A DNA stretch of 64,000 nucleotides, taken from Marisediminitalea aggregata (GTDB lineage: Bacteria; Pseudomonadota; Gammaproteobacteria; Enterobacterales; Alteromonadaceae). Of the stretch, positions 8,498-17,135 are shown piece by piece (position 1 is the first letter of the stretch; every line of letters starts with the position of its first letter). Under the pieces are notes generated by a model. It was not told the origin of the DNA and ran no database searches. It saw nothing but the letters and a program-made list of their open reading frames with translations. The position numbers and the translations under genes were made by a program. The stretch lies in the NCBI RefSeq assembly GCF_900129565.1, contig NZ_FQWD01000001.1:682001-746000 (forward strand), in the 5' to 3' direction.

Positions 8498-8809
8498 TTA
8501 GCGACAAACCCTGACTTTTTGGCGGCTTACCCAGGCAAAATGCGCAGACAAAGTTGGGTCGCTAAGCAACAGTGGAAGGGTATTTAATTGCTTTGCCAAT
8601 ACCATTTCATTGTAGAACTTGTGAATGCCATTGTGGCACTGCCGGCAAACCATCACACCTGCCGCTAACTCCGCTTTGCTGTAGTGCTTTTTAAAGTGAG
8701 GCCGCCTGTGCATTTTACGCGGAATAAGGTGATGGAACGTCAGATATGTGGTTCTTCCACAACAGGCACAGGTATCGGCTTTTTGTTTCTTCACTTTTTT
8801 GCAATCCAA
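8498..8809 (-). CDS. HNH endonuclease-like protein
   Basis: The 103-residue protein has an HNH/zinc-binding arrangement: CACC near residue 14, TFHHLIPRKMHRR (the His-rich catalytic strand) and CRQCHNGIH. This matches compact HNH proteins that bind one zinc and cut DNA, although biochemical roles of this small group are unclear. It precedes the VRR-NUC/DEDDh gene by 49 bases on the same strand and is divergent from the CPXCG gene at 8863. The pairing with another nuclease suggests a shared role in DNA processing, which is inference. Confidence 0.82.
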   Translation of the reverse strand: MDCKKVKKQKADTCACCGRTTYLTFHHLIPRKMHRRPHFKKHYSKAELAAGVMVCRQCHNGIHKFYNEMVLAKQLNTLPLLLSDPTLSAHFAWVSRQKVRVCR

Positions 8810-8862
8810 CCTTTTTGCTGAGACGTAATTACACTACGAATAAACACGTTACGGGGGTCAGC

Positions 8863-9054
8863 ATGAGTTTAACCAACGCCACCACCTTTGAATGCCCATA
8901 TTGCATGACGATTAACGATTTGGAAGTTGACGAAATGTACGACATCGATCAAACCCAAATTGTAGACTGCCAAATTTGCTGTCAGCCTATTGTCGTCACC
9001 GTCTCCAAAGTTGACGGTGAGATTTCTGTGCAAGCCGACGTTGAGAATGAATAA
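8863..9054 (+). CDS. CPXCG-motif cysteine-rich small protein
   Basis: This 63-residue acidic protein carries two Cys pairs, FECPYCMTIND and VDCQICCQPIVV, the zinc-ribbon layout of the CPXCG family found beside many gammaproteobacterial genes. Its function is unknown; metal binding is expected. I took the ATG at 8863, which fits the family length, rather than upstream in-frame codons overlapping the divergent HNH gene. It is 16 bases upstream of the flavin reductase gene and probably cotranscribed. Confidence 0.8.
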   Translation: MSLTNATTFECPYCMTINDLEVDEMYDIDQTQIVDCQICCQPIVVTVSKVDGEISVQADVENE

Positions 9055-9070
9055 ACCATAAGGCGCAATT

Positions 9071-9727
9071 TTGAACCAGATTTATACCAGCGAAACCATT
9101 AACGATATGCCGCAGCGTTATCGTGCAAACTTCATTAACAGTCTGTCGGGCTACAAAAGTGCTAATCTCATTGGTACCTGTAATGGCAGTCGTCACACCA
9201 ACCTGGCCATTGTGACCTCGGTTTTTCACGTGGGTGCCAACCCGCCACTTATGGGTATGCTGATGCGACCCCACACAGTCACTCGCGACACCCTGGAAAA
9301 TATCAAGGAACAGGGTTATTTCACAATAAATGCAGTACCAGTAAACCTTTACGCACAAGCGCATCAGACTTCAGCAAGGTATACGCCCGAACAAAGCGAA
9401 TTTGATCACTGCGGCTTCACCTCGCATTGGCAAGATGATTTTGCTGCACCTTTTGTGGCAGAGAGTCCCATGGCGATTGGGTTGCGATTAGAAACTATCC
9501 AAAAAATTGAGGCCAACCAGACAGAACTGGTAATCGGTCGGATAGAGCGCGTCTTACTGCGCGAACAAGCCGTTGAGGAAGACGGGACAATAGACATCAG
9601 TCAGTTATCGTTAGCCTGCGTCAGCGGCTTAGATACGTATCACCAGGCTTCTGGCATAGCAAAAATGGCGTATGCAAAACCTGATAAAGCGCCAACCGCG
9701 CTGAAATTGTTTAATACAGATCAATAG
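9071..9727 (+). CDS. Flavin reductase-like domain protein
   Basis: The 218-residue protein has the FMN-binding split-barrel features of the flavin reductase family: SANLIGTCNGSRHTNLAIVT, the HVGANPPLMGMLMRP strand pair and the TRDTLENIKEQGYFTINAV segment. Such proteins bind FMN and often supply reduced flavin or act as oxidoreductases; the partner here is unknown. Translation appears to start at TTG (9071), nine bases after an AAGG. It follows the CPXCG gene closely. A hairpin at 9822-9844 ends the unit. Confidence 0.83.
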   Translation: MNQIYTSETINDMPQRYRANFINSLSGYKSANLIGTCNGSRHTNLAIVTSVFHVGANPPLMGMLMRPHTVTRDTLENIKEQGYFTINAVPVNLYAQAHQTSARYTPEQSEFDHCGFTSHWQDDFAAPFVAESPMAIGLRLETIQKIEANQTELVIGRIERVLLREQAVEEDGTIDISQLSLACVSGLDTYHQASGIAKMAYAKPDKAPTALKLFNTDQ

Positions 9728-9821
9728 TTGGCAGTTTTGTCCTTGGTAGATCCAAAAAAGACGCGTATAAGTAATAATAGTTAAAATAATAACAATGAAC
9801 TGACCCGTGCTTTTGTACCCT

Positions 9822-9844
9822 AAAACCTGCCGCTGGCAGGTTTT
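9822..9844 (+). terminator. Probable intrinsic terminator after the flavin reductase gene
   Basis: A 10-bp perfect stem AAAACCTGCC/GGCAGGTTTT with a three-base loop, followed by TTTT-GTCGTTTT. The interrupted T tract makes it moderate in strength. It separates this unit from the HiPIP gene. Confidence 0.7.
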
Positions 9845-9904
9845 GTCGTTTTAGGCACTGAATAAAAAAGAATCATTCTCGTTTACAAGCTGGAGTAAGT
9901 TTTT

Positions 9905-10198
9905 ATGAAATCTGTCAACCGTCGCGACTTTCTTAAGCTGTCAGGCACGACTCTCATTGGAATGACATTAGGTGGCGTTGCACTGCGCGCCAATGCTCAG
10001 GAACACCTAAGTGAAGATGACGCAACCGCGAAAGCGTTAAAATATGTCAGTCAATCTACTGTAGAAGGTTCACAGTGTGGTAATTGTATGTACGTGCAAG
10101 GTGATGCAGCCGCTGAGTGGCGCCCTTGTGCAATTTTCCCAGGCAAACAAGTTAACACCAATGGCTGGTGTAGTGCGTGGGTGAAAAAGCCTGGCTAA
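9905..10198 (+). CDS. High-potential iron-sulfur protein (HiPIP), Tat-exported
   Basis: A small periplasmic electron carrier holding one [4Fe-4S] cluster. The 97-residue precursor has a twin-arginine signal (NRRDFLK, R6-R7, then a hydrophobic stretch ending ANA). The four cluster cysteines fit the HiPIP pattern: C58, C61, C75 and C89, with the family's GQCGNCMYVQG-like core and the GWCSAW end. The partners are not encoded nearby; in other bacteria HiPIPs link the bc1 complex to terminal oxidases. A good GGAG-type ribosome-binding site precedes the ATG. The gene stands alone between two terminators. Confidence 0.93.
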   Translation: MKSVNRRDFLKLSGTTLIGMTLGGVALRANAQEHLSEDDATAKALKYVSQSTVEGSQCGNCMYVQGDAAAEWRPCAIFPGKQVNTNGWCSAWVKKPG

Positions 10199-10213
10199 AG
10201 GCGATGAACAACG

Positions 10214-10241
10214 AAAAAGCGGCTATCCAGCCGCTTTTTTT
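10214..10241. terminator. Bidirectional intrinsic terminator between the HiPIP and amidase genes
   Basis: An 11-bp stem (AAAAAGCGGCT/AGCCGCTTTTT) with a four-base loop and T runs on both strands lies between two convergent genes, so it can serve either transcript. Confidence 0.9.
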
Positions 10242-10252
10242 ATGTTTAATTG

Positions 10253-11857
10253 TTACTGTGGTGATGTCACACCACTAAGCGATGGTGCGTCAAAGCGAGT
10301 GGAGTAAAAACCCGGCGTTAAACGGAAAGGAGCAGCAGTTTCAACGGCTTTACCGACGCCCAGCACAATGGCGTCGTCCCACTGACCTCCAATAATGCTA
10401 ATACCCACCGGCAAATCCCTTACTGCCCCCATAGGGATAGTTAAGTGAGGGTATCCCGCAATCGCCGCCATAAAGCCGATGCCCGCAAAGCCGTTAGGCG
10501 CATTGTCGCCATAAACAGGGTCGATAATAAAGGCAGGATTATTTGACGGTGCGATCAGCACATCCACATTGTACTGAGACAGGAGTTTATCTATGCCCTC
10601 GTCTCGCGTTGCGGTTCTGACCGTGTTTAGCGCAGCAGCATAGCGTTCGTCTTCAATGCCGCCGGTTTCTTCCGCCGCTATGAAAATAGACTGGTCAAAC
10701 AGTGCCATTTCCCGCTTGGATGAACGGTTAAACCCAATTAACTCCGTTAAGTTTGATACAGGCAGATTCGCCGGACTAGACAACAGATAGTGATTCAACG
10801 ACGTTTTAAACTCAGCAAGTAACACTAAATACGCCTGAGACCAAAACCCGTCGGGCTGTGAATGCTCGTTAATTTCCACTAATTCAGCACCCGCGGACGC
10901 CAACTTGTCGAGGGTATCATCAAACACTGCAATCACTTGTTGGTCGTCGCCTTGACGCCATCTGACCACACCCACCCGAAGACCAGACAAGCTAACTTCA
11001 GTCTCTGCAAGCGAGGCGGAGCTGGGGCGATCTGCAAACACAGTTGCGTCATCACCTTTATCTTCACTGGCCATCACAGATACCATCAGTGCCGCATCCT
11101 CAACACTTCTTACCATAGGGCCAGCCGTATCCTGCGTATGCGAAATTGGCACAATATGGCGACGGGACACCAGCCCAACCGTTGGCTTAAAGCCAACAAT
11201 ACCGTTCATGGAAGACGGGCAAATAATAGAACCGTTGGTTTCAGTGCCCACCGCCAACGAAGCAAGCCCTGCAGCAATAGCCGCACCAGATCCCGAGGAC
11301 GAGCCACAGGCTGTACGACTCAAAATATGTGGATTTCTAGTCAGTCCACCCACCGCACTCCAGCCACTGGTAGATTGTTCAGAACGAAAGTTTGCCCATT
11401 CCGACAAATTGGTTTTACCCAAAATAACAGCACCAGCATTGCGCAGATTCTCGGCTAGCGGAGAATCCCGGAACGTCTCATTTTTCAGTAATGCGACCGA
11501 CCCGGCCGTCGTGGGTAACTCCTTTGACTCAATATTGTCTTTAAGCAGTACCGCAAGACCGTGCAGAGGGCCGAGGATTTCACCGCGTGCCCGTTTCGCA
11601 TCAAGCGCTCTGGCTTCCTCAAGCGCATTGGGGTTTACAGACAAAACACTGTTAATCCCTGGTCCGCTTTTATCAATTGACGCAATACGGTCGAGGTACC
11701 CGGCAACTAACGCTTCGGACGTCAGAGCTCCCTCTTCCATGAGCTGCAGTTGTTCAGTTGCCGTAGCAGACAGCCACTGCGGCTCTTCTTTTTTTTCTGT
11801 CGATGTGGCGCATGCTGAAAGCATACTCACCACTAAAATTAGCCCGCTTATTCTCAT
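10253..11857 (-). CDS. Amidase-signature family protein, predicted lipoprotein
   Basis: The 534-residue protein is an amidase-signature hydrolase. K106 lies in VLLKDNIES, the cis-serine in ACGSSSGSG (residues 183-191) and the nucleophile S210 in TETNGSIICP, giving the Lys-Ser-Ser triad. A lipoprotein signal (VSMLSAC, lipidated C16) places it at the envelope, unusual since most amidases of this family act in the cytoplasm. The substrate is unknown; peptide or aryl amides, or acyl amides from the medium, are possible. It is convergent with the HiPIP gene and divergent from prmA, and appears monocistronic. Confidence 0.9.
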   Translation of the reverse strand: MRISGLILVVSMLSACATSTEKKEEPQWLSATATEQLQLMEEGALTSEALVAGYLDRIASIDKSGPGINSVLSVNPNALEEARALDAKRARGEILGPLHGLAVLLKDNIESKELPTTAGSVALLKNETFRDSPLAENLRNAGAVILGKTNLSEWANFRSEQSTSGWSAVGGLTRNPHILSRTACGSSSGSGAAIAAGLASLAVGTETNGSIICPSSMNGIVGFKPTVGLVSRRHIVPISHTQDTAGPMVRSVEDAALMVSVMASEDKGDDATVFADRPSSASLAETEVSLSGLRVGVVRWRQGDDQQVIAVFDDTLDKLASAGAELVEINEHSQPDGFWSQAYLVLLAEFKTSLNHYLLSSPANLPVSNLTELIGFNRSSKREMALFDQSIFIAAEETGGIEDERYAAALNTVRTATRDEGIDKLLSQYNVDVLIAPSNNPAFIIDPVYGDNAPNGFAGIGFMAAIAGYPHLTIPMGAVRDLPVGISIIGGQWDDAIVLGVGKAVETAAPFRLTPGFYSTRFDAPSLSGVTSPQ

Positions 11858-12042
11858 TGTCTTTCTCTTTTCTTGTACGGAAATTTATCTTATACCATCC
11901 CCTCAAACGCGCAATCCTTATTGGGATGATGAGGGTTTATTGGTAGACTAACGCCTGTCGCCGGGTGGCGACCTGTTTTATAGATAGTTTTCTATGGAGT
12001 GGATTACTATTTCCTCACTATCCGGCCCAAATGAGAAACAAT

Positions 12043-12924
12043 ATGCCCTGGCTACAACTTCGAATTGATACTTCTGCAGAACTGGCTGAACAGGTTGGCA
12101 ACATGCTCGATGCCAATGGCGCTCAGGCCGTAACCTTTGTTGACGCCAAAGATACGCCCATGTACGAACCCAAGCCGGGGGAAGTCATGTTGTGGCCGGA
12201 TACCCAGGTTGTCGGTTTATACGATGCCAGTGACGATATGCCCGCTATTATTAAACGTCTTGAAAAAGCCAGGATCTTGGGCGAAGGCTTTAAATATCGT
12301 CTTGAGCCACTGGAAGATAAAGATTGGGAACGCGAATGGATGGATAATTTCCACCCTATGCAGTTTGGCAACCGGTTGTGGATCTGCCCAAGCTGGCGGG
12401 ATATCCCCGATCCAAACGCGGTAAACGTATTGCTTGATCCGGGTCTGGCGTTTGGTACCGGCACGCACCCTACCACCGCCATGTGTTTACGTTGGCTCGA
12501 CGGTATCGATGTGGAAGGCAAAACCGTGGTCGATTTTGGCTGTGGCTCCGGCATTCTGGCCATTGCAGCATTAAAGCTGGGCGCAAAAAAGGTCATTGGT
12601 ATCGACATTGACCCTCAGGCTTTGCAAGCGTCTATGGATAATGCCCAACGCAACCAGGTAGACGACCGATTGTCAGTGTATTTACCGGAAAACCAACCCA
12701 CACTGCAAGCCGATATCGTGATGGCCAATATCCTCTCCGGACCACTTATTGAACTACAGAATGTGATTACCGGCTACTGTAAGCCCGGTGGTTTATTAGT
12801 GCTTTCTGGTATATTGGCTGAACAAATTCCACGCATCGAGGCCGCCTACGGCCGCGACTTCAATTTAGACGAAAGTGTAACAGATCAAGAATGGGCGCGG
12901 GTTTCAGGGCAACGACAGTCATAA
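12043..12924 (+). CDS. prmA: PrmA, ribosomal protein L11 methyltransferase
   Basis: It trimethylates several amino groups of ribosomal protein L11 using S-adenosylmethionine. From the ATG at 12043 the protein has 293 residues, the normal length, starting [10 protein letters not shown] as in relatives. The N-terminal substrate-recognition domain is followed by the Rossmann methyltransferase fold, with motif [16 protein letters not shown], the [15 protein letters not shown] segment and NILSGPL near motif IV. Upstream in-frame codons are not needed. The gene stands 205 bases before dusB; prmA-dusB-fis is a conserved gammaproteobacterial order. Confidence 0.97.
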   Translation: MPWLQLRIDTSAELAEQVGNMLDANGAQAVTFVDAKDTPMYEPKPGEVMLWPDTQVVGLYDASDDMPAIIKRLEKARILGEGFKYRLEPLEDKDWEREWMDNFHPMQFGNRLWICPSWRDIPDPNAVNVLLDPGLAFGTGTHPTTAMCLRWLDGIDVEGKTVVDFGCGSGILAIAALKLGAKKVIGIDIDPQALQASMDNAQRNQVDDRLSVYLPENQPTLQADIVMANILSGPLIELQNVITGYCKPGGLLVLSGILAEQIPRIEAAYGRDFNLDESVTDQEWARVSGQRQS

Positions 12925-13019
12925 TCTTTAAGATTCTGTAAAATTAATGCAAGCAGTTCGGTGTAATCGCGCCGTAACCCCGTTGACACAAAATTGAAAT
13001 CTTTTTGTCAAGACTAAGA

Positions 13020-13034
13020 ACACAAATTTTGTGT
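13020..13034. promoter_or_regulatory. 15-base palindrome upstream of dusB-fis
   Basis: ACACAAATTTTGTGT is a perfect odd palindrome about 12 bases before the -35 of the putative dusB-fis promoter. AT-rich palindromes here could bind a regulator, including Fis itself, but no specific match is claimed. Confidence 0.35.
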
Positions 13035-13045
13035 GATTTTTAGCC

Positions 13046-13084
13046 TTTTCAAGCCCAAAGAAAACGCGTACACTTAGCGCCCCG
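13046..13084 (+). promoter_or_regulatory. Putative stringent-type promoter of dusB-fis
   Basis: TTTTCA (13046-13051), a 17-base spacer and TACACT (13069-13074) are followed by the GC-rich run TAGCGCCCCG. A GC-rich discriminator after the -10 is the known hallmark of ppGpp/DksA-inhibited promoters such as E. coli fis. The start would lie about 45 bases before the dusB ATG. Confidence 0.5.
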
Positions 13085-13129
13085 TTTCGGACAGGTGGTT
13101 ATTTTCTGCGCAGAGTTTGAGTGTTATTT

Positions 13130-14128
13130 ATGCGAATTGGTCAGTACACGCTAGACAACAACTTAATGCTTGCGCCTATGGCTGGTGTCACGGACAGGCC
13201 GTTCAGGCAACTGTGTCGACGGCTGGGTGCGGGACTTGCTGTGTCAGAAATGCTCAGCAGTAATCCACGGGTATGGCATACCGCCAAATCCATGTTACGC
13301 ATGGATCACAGCGGTGAGACCGGGGTACGTTCGGTACAAATTGCAGGGGCAGATCCTGCATTAATGGCTGACGCAGCCCGACTCAATGTCGATAACGGTG
13401 CACAAATCATCGATATCAACATGGGATGCCCGGCCAAAAAGGTCAATAAGAAACACGCTGGATCAGCACTGTTACAGTACCCTGATTTAGTGGAGTCGAT
13501 TGTTAAAGCCGTGGTAGACGCCGTGGATGTACCGGTCACATTAAAAATAAGAACCGGTTGGAACACAGATAATCGCAATGGGGTCGACATCGCCCGCATT
13601 GCACAAGAAAACGGCATACAGTCTCTGGCCGTACATGGACGCACCAGAGCTTGTATGTATAAAGGTGAAGCCGAATACAACACGATCCGCGCAATTAAGC
13701 AGGCCGTGTCTATTCCGGTTGTGGCCAATGGCGACATTACTTCACCACAAAAAGCCAGGGACGTACTGAATTATACCGGGGCCGATGCATTAATGATTGG
13801 CCGTGGTGCACAAGGTAACCCTTGGATTTTCAGAGAAGTTGACCACTTCCTGAAAACCGGTGACCTCCTGGCACCGCCGTCGTTGCAGGAGCAACATGCG
13901 GTATTAAAGGAACACGTGGCAGCTGTTCATGACTTTTATGGTGATGAGCAAGGTGTCCGTATCGCCCGCAAACACGTGGGGTGGTATTTATCGGAACACG
14001 ATAAGGAACGTCAATTCCGCAAAACGTTTAATGCACTGGAGCTAACCTGTGAACAGCTTAGTGCCATTGACGACTATTTTAGCGCGCTGCAATCTGGTGA
14101 GAGCCGACAGATCTCCCCGGCAGCTTAA
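13130..14128 (+). CDS. dusB: DusB, tRNA-dihydrouridine synthase B
   Basis: This FMN-dependent enzyme reduces uridine to dihydrouridine in tRNA. The 332-residue protein begins MRIGQYTLDNNLMLAPMAG, as DusB does, with the TIM-barrel APMAGVTDRPFR segment, the catalytic C100 in INMGCPAKKVNKK, and later GRTR and GADALMIGRGAQGNP, which contact FMN. The ATG at 13130 fits the family better than the in-frame GTG nine bases before. It is followed after 30 bases by fis, the standard dusB-fis operon, so growth-rate control of fis acts on this gene too. Confidence 0.97.
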   Translation: MRIGQYTLDNNLMLAPMAGVTDRPFRQLCRRLGAGLAVSEMLSSNPRVWHTAKSMLRMDHSGETGVRSVQIAGADPALMADAARLNVDNGAQIIDINMGCPAKKVNKKHAGSALLQYPDLVESIVKAVVDAVDVPVTLKIRTGWNTDNRNGVDIARIAQENGIQSLAVHGRTRACMYKGEAEYNTIRAIKQAVSIPVVANGDITSPQKARDVLNYTGADALMIGRGAQGNPWIFREVDHFLKTGDLLAPPSLQEQHAVLKEHVAAVHDFYGDEQGVRIARKHVGWYLSEHDKERQFRKTFNALELTCEQLSAIDDYFSALQSGESRQISPAA

Positions 14129-14158
14129 GACTGATTAACAAAAGAGCAAGAAAGTATT

Positions 14159-14452
14159 ATGTTCGATCAAAATGTAACTTCTCCTTTTACTACTACAGTA
14201 ACAACACCGTCGCAAACTCAGGCACAAAAGCCTCTGCGCGATTCAGTTAAGCAAGCGGTAAACAAATACCTGAAGCAACTGGACAACACTAACATCGACA
14301 ATCTGTATGAATTGGTGTTAGCGGAAGTCGAAGCCCCTTTATTGGAAGAAGTTATGACTTTCACCCGCGGTAACCAGACTCGCGCTGCCATCATGATGGG
14401 CATCAACCGCGGCACGCTGCGCAAGAAATTAAAGCAGTATGGTATGAACTAA
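14159..14452 (+). CDS. fis: Fis, factor for inversion stimulation, nucleoid protein
   Basis: Fis is an abundant nucleoid-associated DNA-bending protein of fast-growing cells that activates rRNA promoters and shapes the chromosome. At 97 residues it has near-standard length. The conserved core [18 protein letters not shown], the [17 protein letters not shown] helix and the C-terminal helix-turn-helix ([20 protein letters not shown]) are present, ending YGMN. The N-terminal 20 residues are variable, as expected. It is the second gene of the dusB-fis operon and is followed by a terminator. Confidence 0.98.
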   Translation: MFDQNVTSPFTTTVTTPSQTQAQKPLRDSVKQAVNKYLKQLDNTNIDNLYELVLAEVEAPLLEEVMTFTRGNQTRAAIMMGINRGTLRKKLKQYGMN

Positions 14453-14475
14453 GACTGCACTGGGCTTAGCCCAAC

Positions 14476-14501
14476 AAAGAGCACCTTCTGGTGCTCTTTT
14501 T
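14476..14501 (+). terminator. Intrinsic terminator after fis
   Basis: Stem AAAGAGCACC/GGTGCTCTTT, four-base loop TTCT, followed by T's. It lies 23 bases after the fis stop. Confidence 0.92.
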
Positions 14502-14622
14502 GTTTTCACGCAGTGAGCCAAAGTCCTGGCGGTTTATTACACTTACTGCGTTATCTACAAGGATAGATGTCAGGCAACAGAACAACCCTTTTGATTAACC
14601 TCCGTCGAAGCAAGATACCACT

Positions 14623-16221
14623 ATGGATACACCAAAACCGATTAAACGCGCACTGTTAAGTGTGTCAGACAAGACCGGCATTGTTGAGTTCGCCAAAGCT
14701 CTTCACGATGCAGGCGTAGAACTGTTGTCTACTGGCGGCACCGCCAAACTGCTGGCCGAACAGGGCCTGCCTGTTATTGAAGTATCAAACTACACCGGTC
14801 ACCCGGAAATCATGGACGGACGCGTGAAAACCCTTCACCCGAAAATCCACGGTGGTATTTTGGCACGCCGCGGCACCGACGAAGCGGTTATGGCCGAAAA
14901 CAACATCGGCCCAATCGACCTGGTCGCCGTTAACCTGTATCCGTTTGCGGCTACAGTTGCTAAAGAAGACTGTACGCTGGAAGACGCCATCGAGAATATC
15001 GATATCGGCGGTCCGACGATGGTGCGTGCAGCAGCGAAAAACCACAAAGACGTGACCATTGTTGTGAACGCAGGCGATTACGCCCGCGTATTGTCAGAAA
15101 TGGAAAGCAATGCGGGCTCTCTGACCTACAACACCCGTTTCGACCTGGCGATTAAAGCCTTTGAGCACACTGCTGAGTACGACGGCATGATTGCCAACTA
15201 CTTCGGTGCACGTCTTGAATCAACCGATTGTGCAGAAGACTGCGGCCACGATCACAGTGAGTTCCCGCGCACTTACAACGTACAAATGACCAAGAAACAA
15301 GACCTGCGTTACGGCGAAAACAGCCACCAGTCTGCGGCGTTTTATGTTGAAAACAACGTACAGGAAGCGTCTGTTGCTACGGCCACGCAGTTAAACGGTA
15401 AAGAACTGTCGTTCAACAATATTGCTGATACTGACGCCGCTCTCGAGTGCGTAAAAGAGTTCGTGGAACCGGCTTGTGTTATTGTTAAGCACGCCAACCC
15501 ATGTGGTGTAGCGCTGGGTGAAAACATCCTGGAAGCATACGACCGCGCTTTCAAAACTGACCCAACGTCAGCGTTCGGCGGCATTATCGCGTTTAACCGC
15601 GAGCTGGATGCCACGACTGCCCAAGCCATCATTGACCGTCAGTTTGTTGAAGTGATCATAGCCCCAAGCGTGTCTGATCAGGCGGCTGAGATTGTTGCAA
15701 CTAAGAAAAACGTACGTCTGCTTGCTTGCGGCGACTGGCAAGGTCAGCTGACTGACGGCTACGACTTCAAACGCGTTAATGGCGGCTTGCTGGTGCAAGA
15801 GCGCGACTTCGGCATGGTCGACATGGAAGACCTGCAGGTGGTGACGAAAGTTCAGCCTACCGAAGCGCAACTGCGCGATCTGATGTTCTGCTGGAAAGTA
15901 GCGAAATACGTGAAATCTAACGCTATTGTGTACTGCAAAGACAGTATGACTATTGGCGTGGGCGCAGGCCAGATGAGCCGCGTTTACTCAGCGAAGATCG
16001 CCGGTATTAAAGCCGCAGACGAAGGCCTGGAAGTAGCGGGTTCTGTTATGGCCTCTGACGCTTTCTTCCCATTCCGTGACGGTATTGATGCCGCTGCTGA
16101 AGCGGGTATCAAAGCCGTTATCCAGCCGGGCGGCTCAATGCGCGACGACGAAGTGATTGCCGCAGCTGACGAGCACGGCATTGCGATGGTATTTACTGGC
16201 ATGCGTCATTTCCGCCACTAA
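14623..16221 (+). CDS. purH: PurH, bifunctional AICAR formyltransferase/IMP cyclohydrolase
   Basis: It carries out the last two steps of IMP synthesis: formylation of AICAR, then ring closure. The 532-residue protein has the N-terminal MGS-like cyclohydrolase domain ([46 protein letters not shown]). The C-terminal formyltransferase domain carries the catalytic lysine-histidine pair in [12 protein letters not shown], then [12 protein letters not shown]. Length is standard. A long hairpin and a secreted methyltransferase-like gene separate it from purD, whereas in many gammaproteobacteria purH and purD are adjacent. Confidence 0.98.
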   Translation: MDTPKPIKRALLSVSDKTGIVEFAKALHDAGVELLSTGGTAKLLAEQGLPVIEVSNYTGHPEIMDGRVKTLHPKIHGGILARRGTDEAVMAENNIGPIDLVAVNLYPFAATVAKEDCTLEDAIENIDIGGPTMVRAAAKNHKDVTIVVNAGDYARVLSEMESNAGSLTYNTRFDLAIKAFEHTAEYDGMIANYFGARLESTDCAEDCGHDHSEFPRTYNVQMTKKQDLRYGENSHQSAAFYVENNVQEASVATATQLNGKELSFNNIADTDAALECVKEFVEPACVIVKHANPCGVALGENILEAYDRAFKTDPTSAFGGIIAFNRELDATTAQAIIDRQFVEVIIAPSVSDQAAEIVATKKNVRLLACGDWQGQLTDGYDFKRVNGGLLVQERDFGMVDMEDLQVVTKVQPTEAQLRDLMFCWKVAKYVKSNAIVYCKDSMTIGVGAGQMSRVYSAKIAGIKAADEGLEVAGSVMASDAFFPFRDGIDAAAEAGIKAVIQPGGSMRDDEVIAAADEHGIAMVFTGMRHFRH

Positions 16222-16233
16222 GCGATGATTTGC

Positions 16234-16277
16234 GTTAGCCTGACATCACGAATGTTAATATTCTGTGTTAGGCTAAC
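16234..16277 (+). repeat. Long hairpin between purH and the methyltransferase-like gene
   Basis: GTTAGCCTGAC (16234-16244) pairs with GTTAGGCTAAC (16267-16277) with one G-T wobble. The loop holds the near-palindrome GAATGTTAATATTC. It starts 13 bases after the purH stop. It lacks a T run, so it could be an RNA-processing or mRNA-stability element rather than a terminator. Confidence 0.6.
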
Positions 16278-16305
16278 GGCATAATCACGACAGAAAGGAA
16301 ATCCC

Positions 16306-17118
16306 ATGCGTAAATCAGCGTTGTTGTTACTAGCGAGTTTGTTATCGTCACCTGTGCTTACCGTGCAGGCTGATGCTGTTGCCGATGCGGCGGCCAGCGA
16401 GCACCGCTCCGCCAAGGCTAAACTGCGTGACGAGTATCGTCACCCTCAGCAAACTCTGCGATTCTTTGACGTTCAACCTACGATGACTGTAGTAGAAATC
16501 AGCCCGGGCGGCGGTTGGTATACCGACATCCTGGCACCGTTGTTAAAAGACAACGGCAAGCTGGTTGCTGCGCACTTCTTTGTAGACGCCGACAGTCCGG
16601 GTTACTACCAGCGTTCGCTGGCTGCGTTCAAAGACAAAATGGCGAACCACGCCCCCTACAGCAACATTGAACTGACTGCTTTTCACCCGGTTAAAGCCTT
16701 AACAGTGGCAGAAGCAGGCTCAGCCGATCGCGTGCTGACGTTCAGAAACGTACACAACTGGTATATGGCCGCCAAAGATGACGGCGTGCTGAATGCCATG
16801 ACCGCATTTTACAACGCATTGAAACCCGGCGGCATGCTGGGCGTGGTGGATCACCGTTTACCGGAAACCGCCAGCGATGACACCATGGAGTCCTCAGGCT
16901 ACATGAAGCAATCGTACGTAATTAAAATGGCTGAAAAAGCTGGTTTCAAACTGGTCGCCAGCAGCGAAGTAAATGCGAACCCACTTGATACTGCGGCACA
17001 CCCTCGCGGCGTATGGACATTACCTCCATCACTGCGTTTAGGGGAAGAAAACCAGGCCCACTATCTGGCCATTGGTGAGAGTGACCGCATGACCCTGAAA
17101 TTTGTTAAACCTGATTAA
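16306..17118 (+). CDS. Secreted methyltransferase-like (class I SAM fold) protein
   Basis: The 270-residue protein starts with a clear signal peptide (MRKSALLLLASLLSS to VQADA), then has a Rossmann-type methyltransferase layout. Motif I is VVEISPGGGWY; there is an acidic end to the second strand (VAAHFFVDADS), a motif IV-like TFRNVHNWYM and a NALKPGGMLGVVDHR post-motif. SAM is not known to be available in the periplasm, so the true activity is uncertain; it may bind another ligand. An AAAGGAAA ribosome-binding site fits the ATG. It lies between purH and purD, 17 bases before purD, and probably shares their transcript. Confidence 0.78.
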   Translation: MRKSALLLLASLLSSPVLTVQADAVADAAASEHRSAKAKLRDEYRHPQQTLRFFDVQPTMTVVEISPGGGWYTDILAPLLKDNGKLVAAHFFVDADSPGYYQRSLAAFKDKMANHAPYSNIELTAFHPVKALTVAEAGSADRVLTFRNVHNWYMAAKDDGVLNAMTAFYNALKPGGMLGVVDHRLPETASDDTMESSGYMKQSYVIKMAEKAGFKLVASSEVNANPLDTAAHPRGVWTLPPSLRLGEENQAHYLAIGESDRMTLKFVKPD

Positions 17119-17135
17119 CTAACGGAATCTACTCA

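Noticed and set aside
11208-11951. Plus-strand open frame of 247 codons opposite the amidase gene
   Set aside because: It is antisense to a well-supported amidase-signature gene and has no motif of its own.
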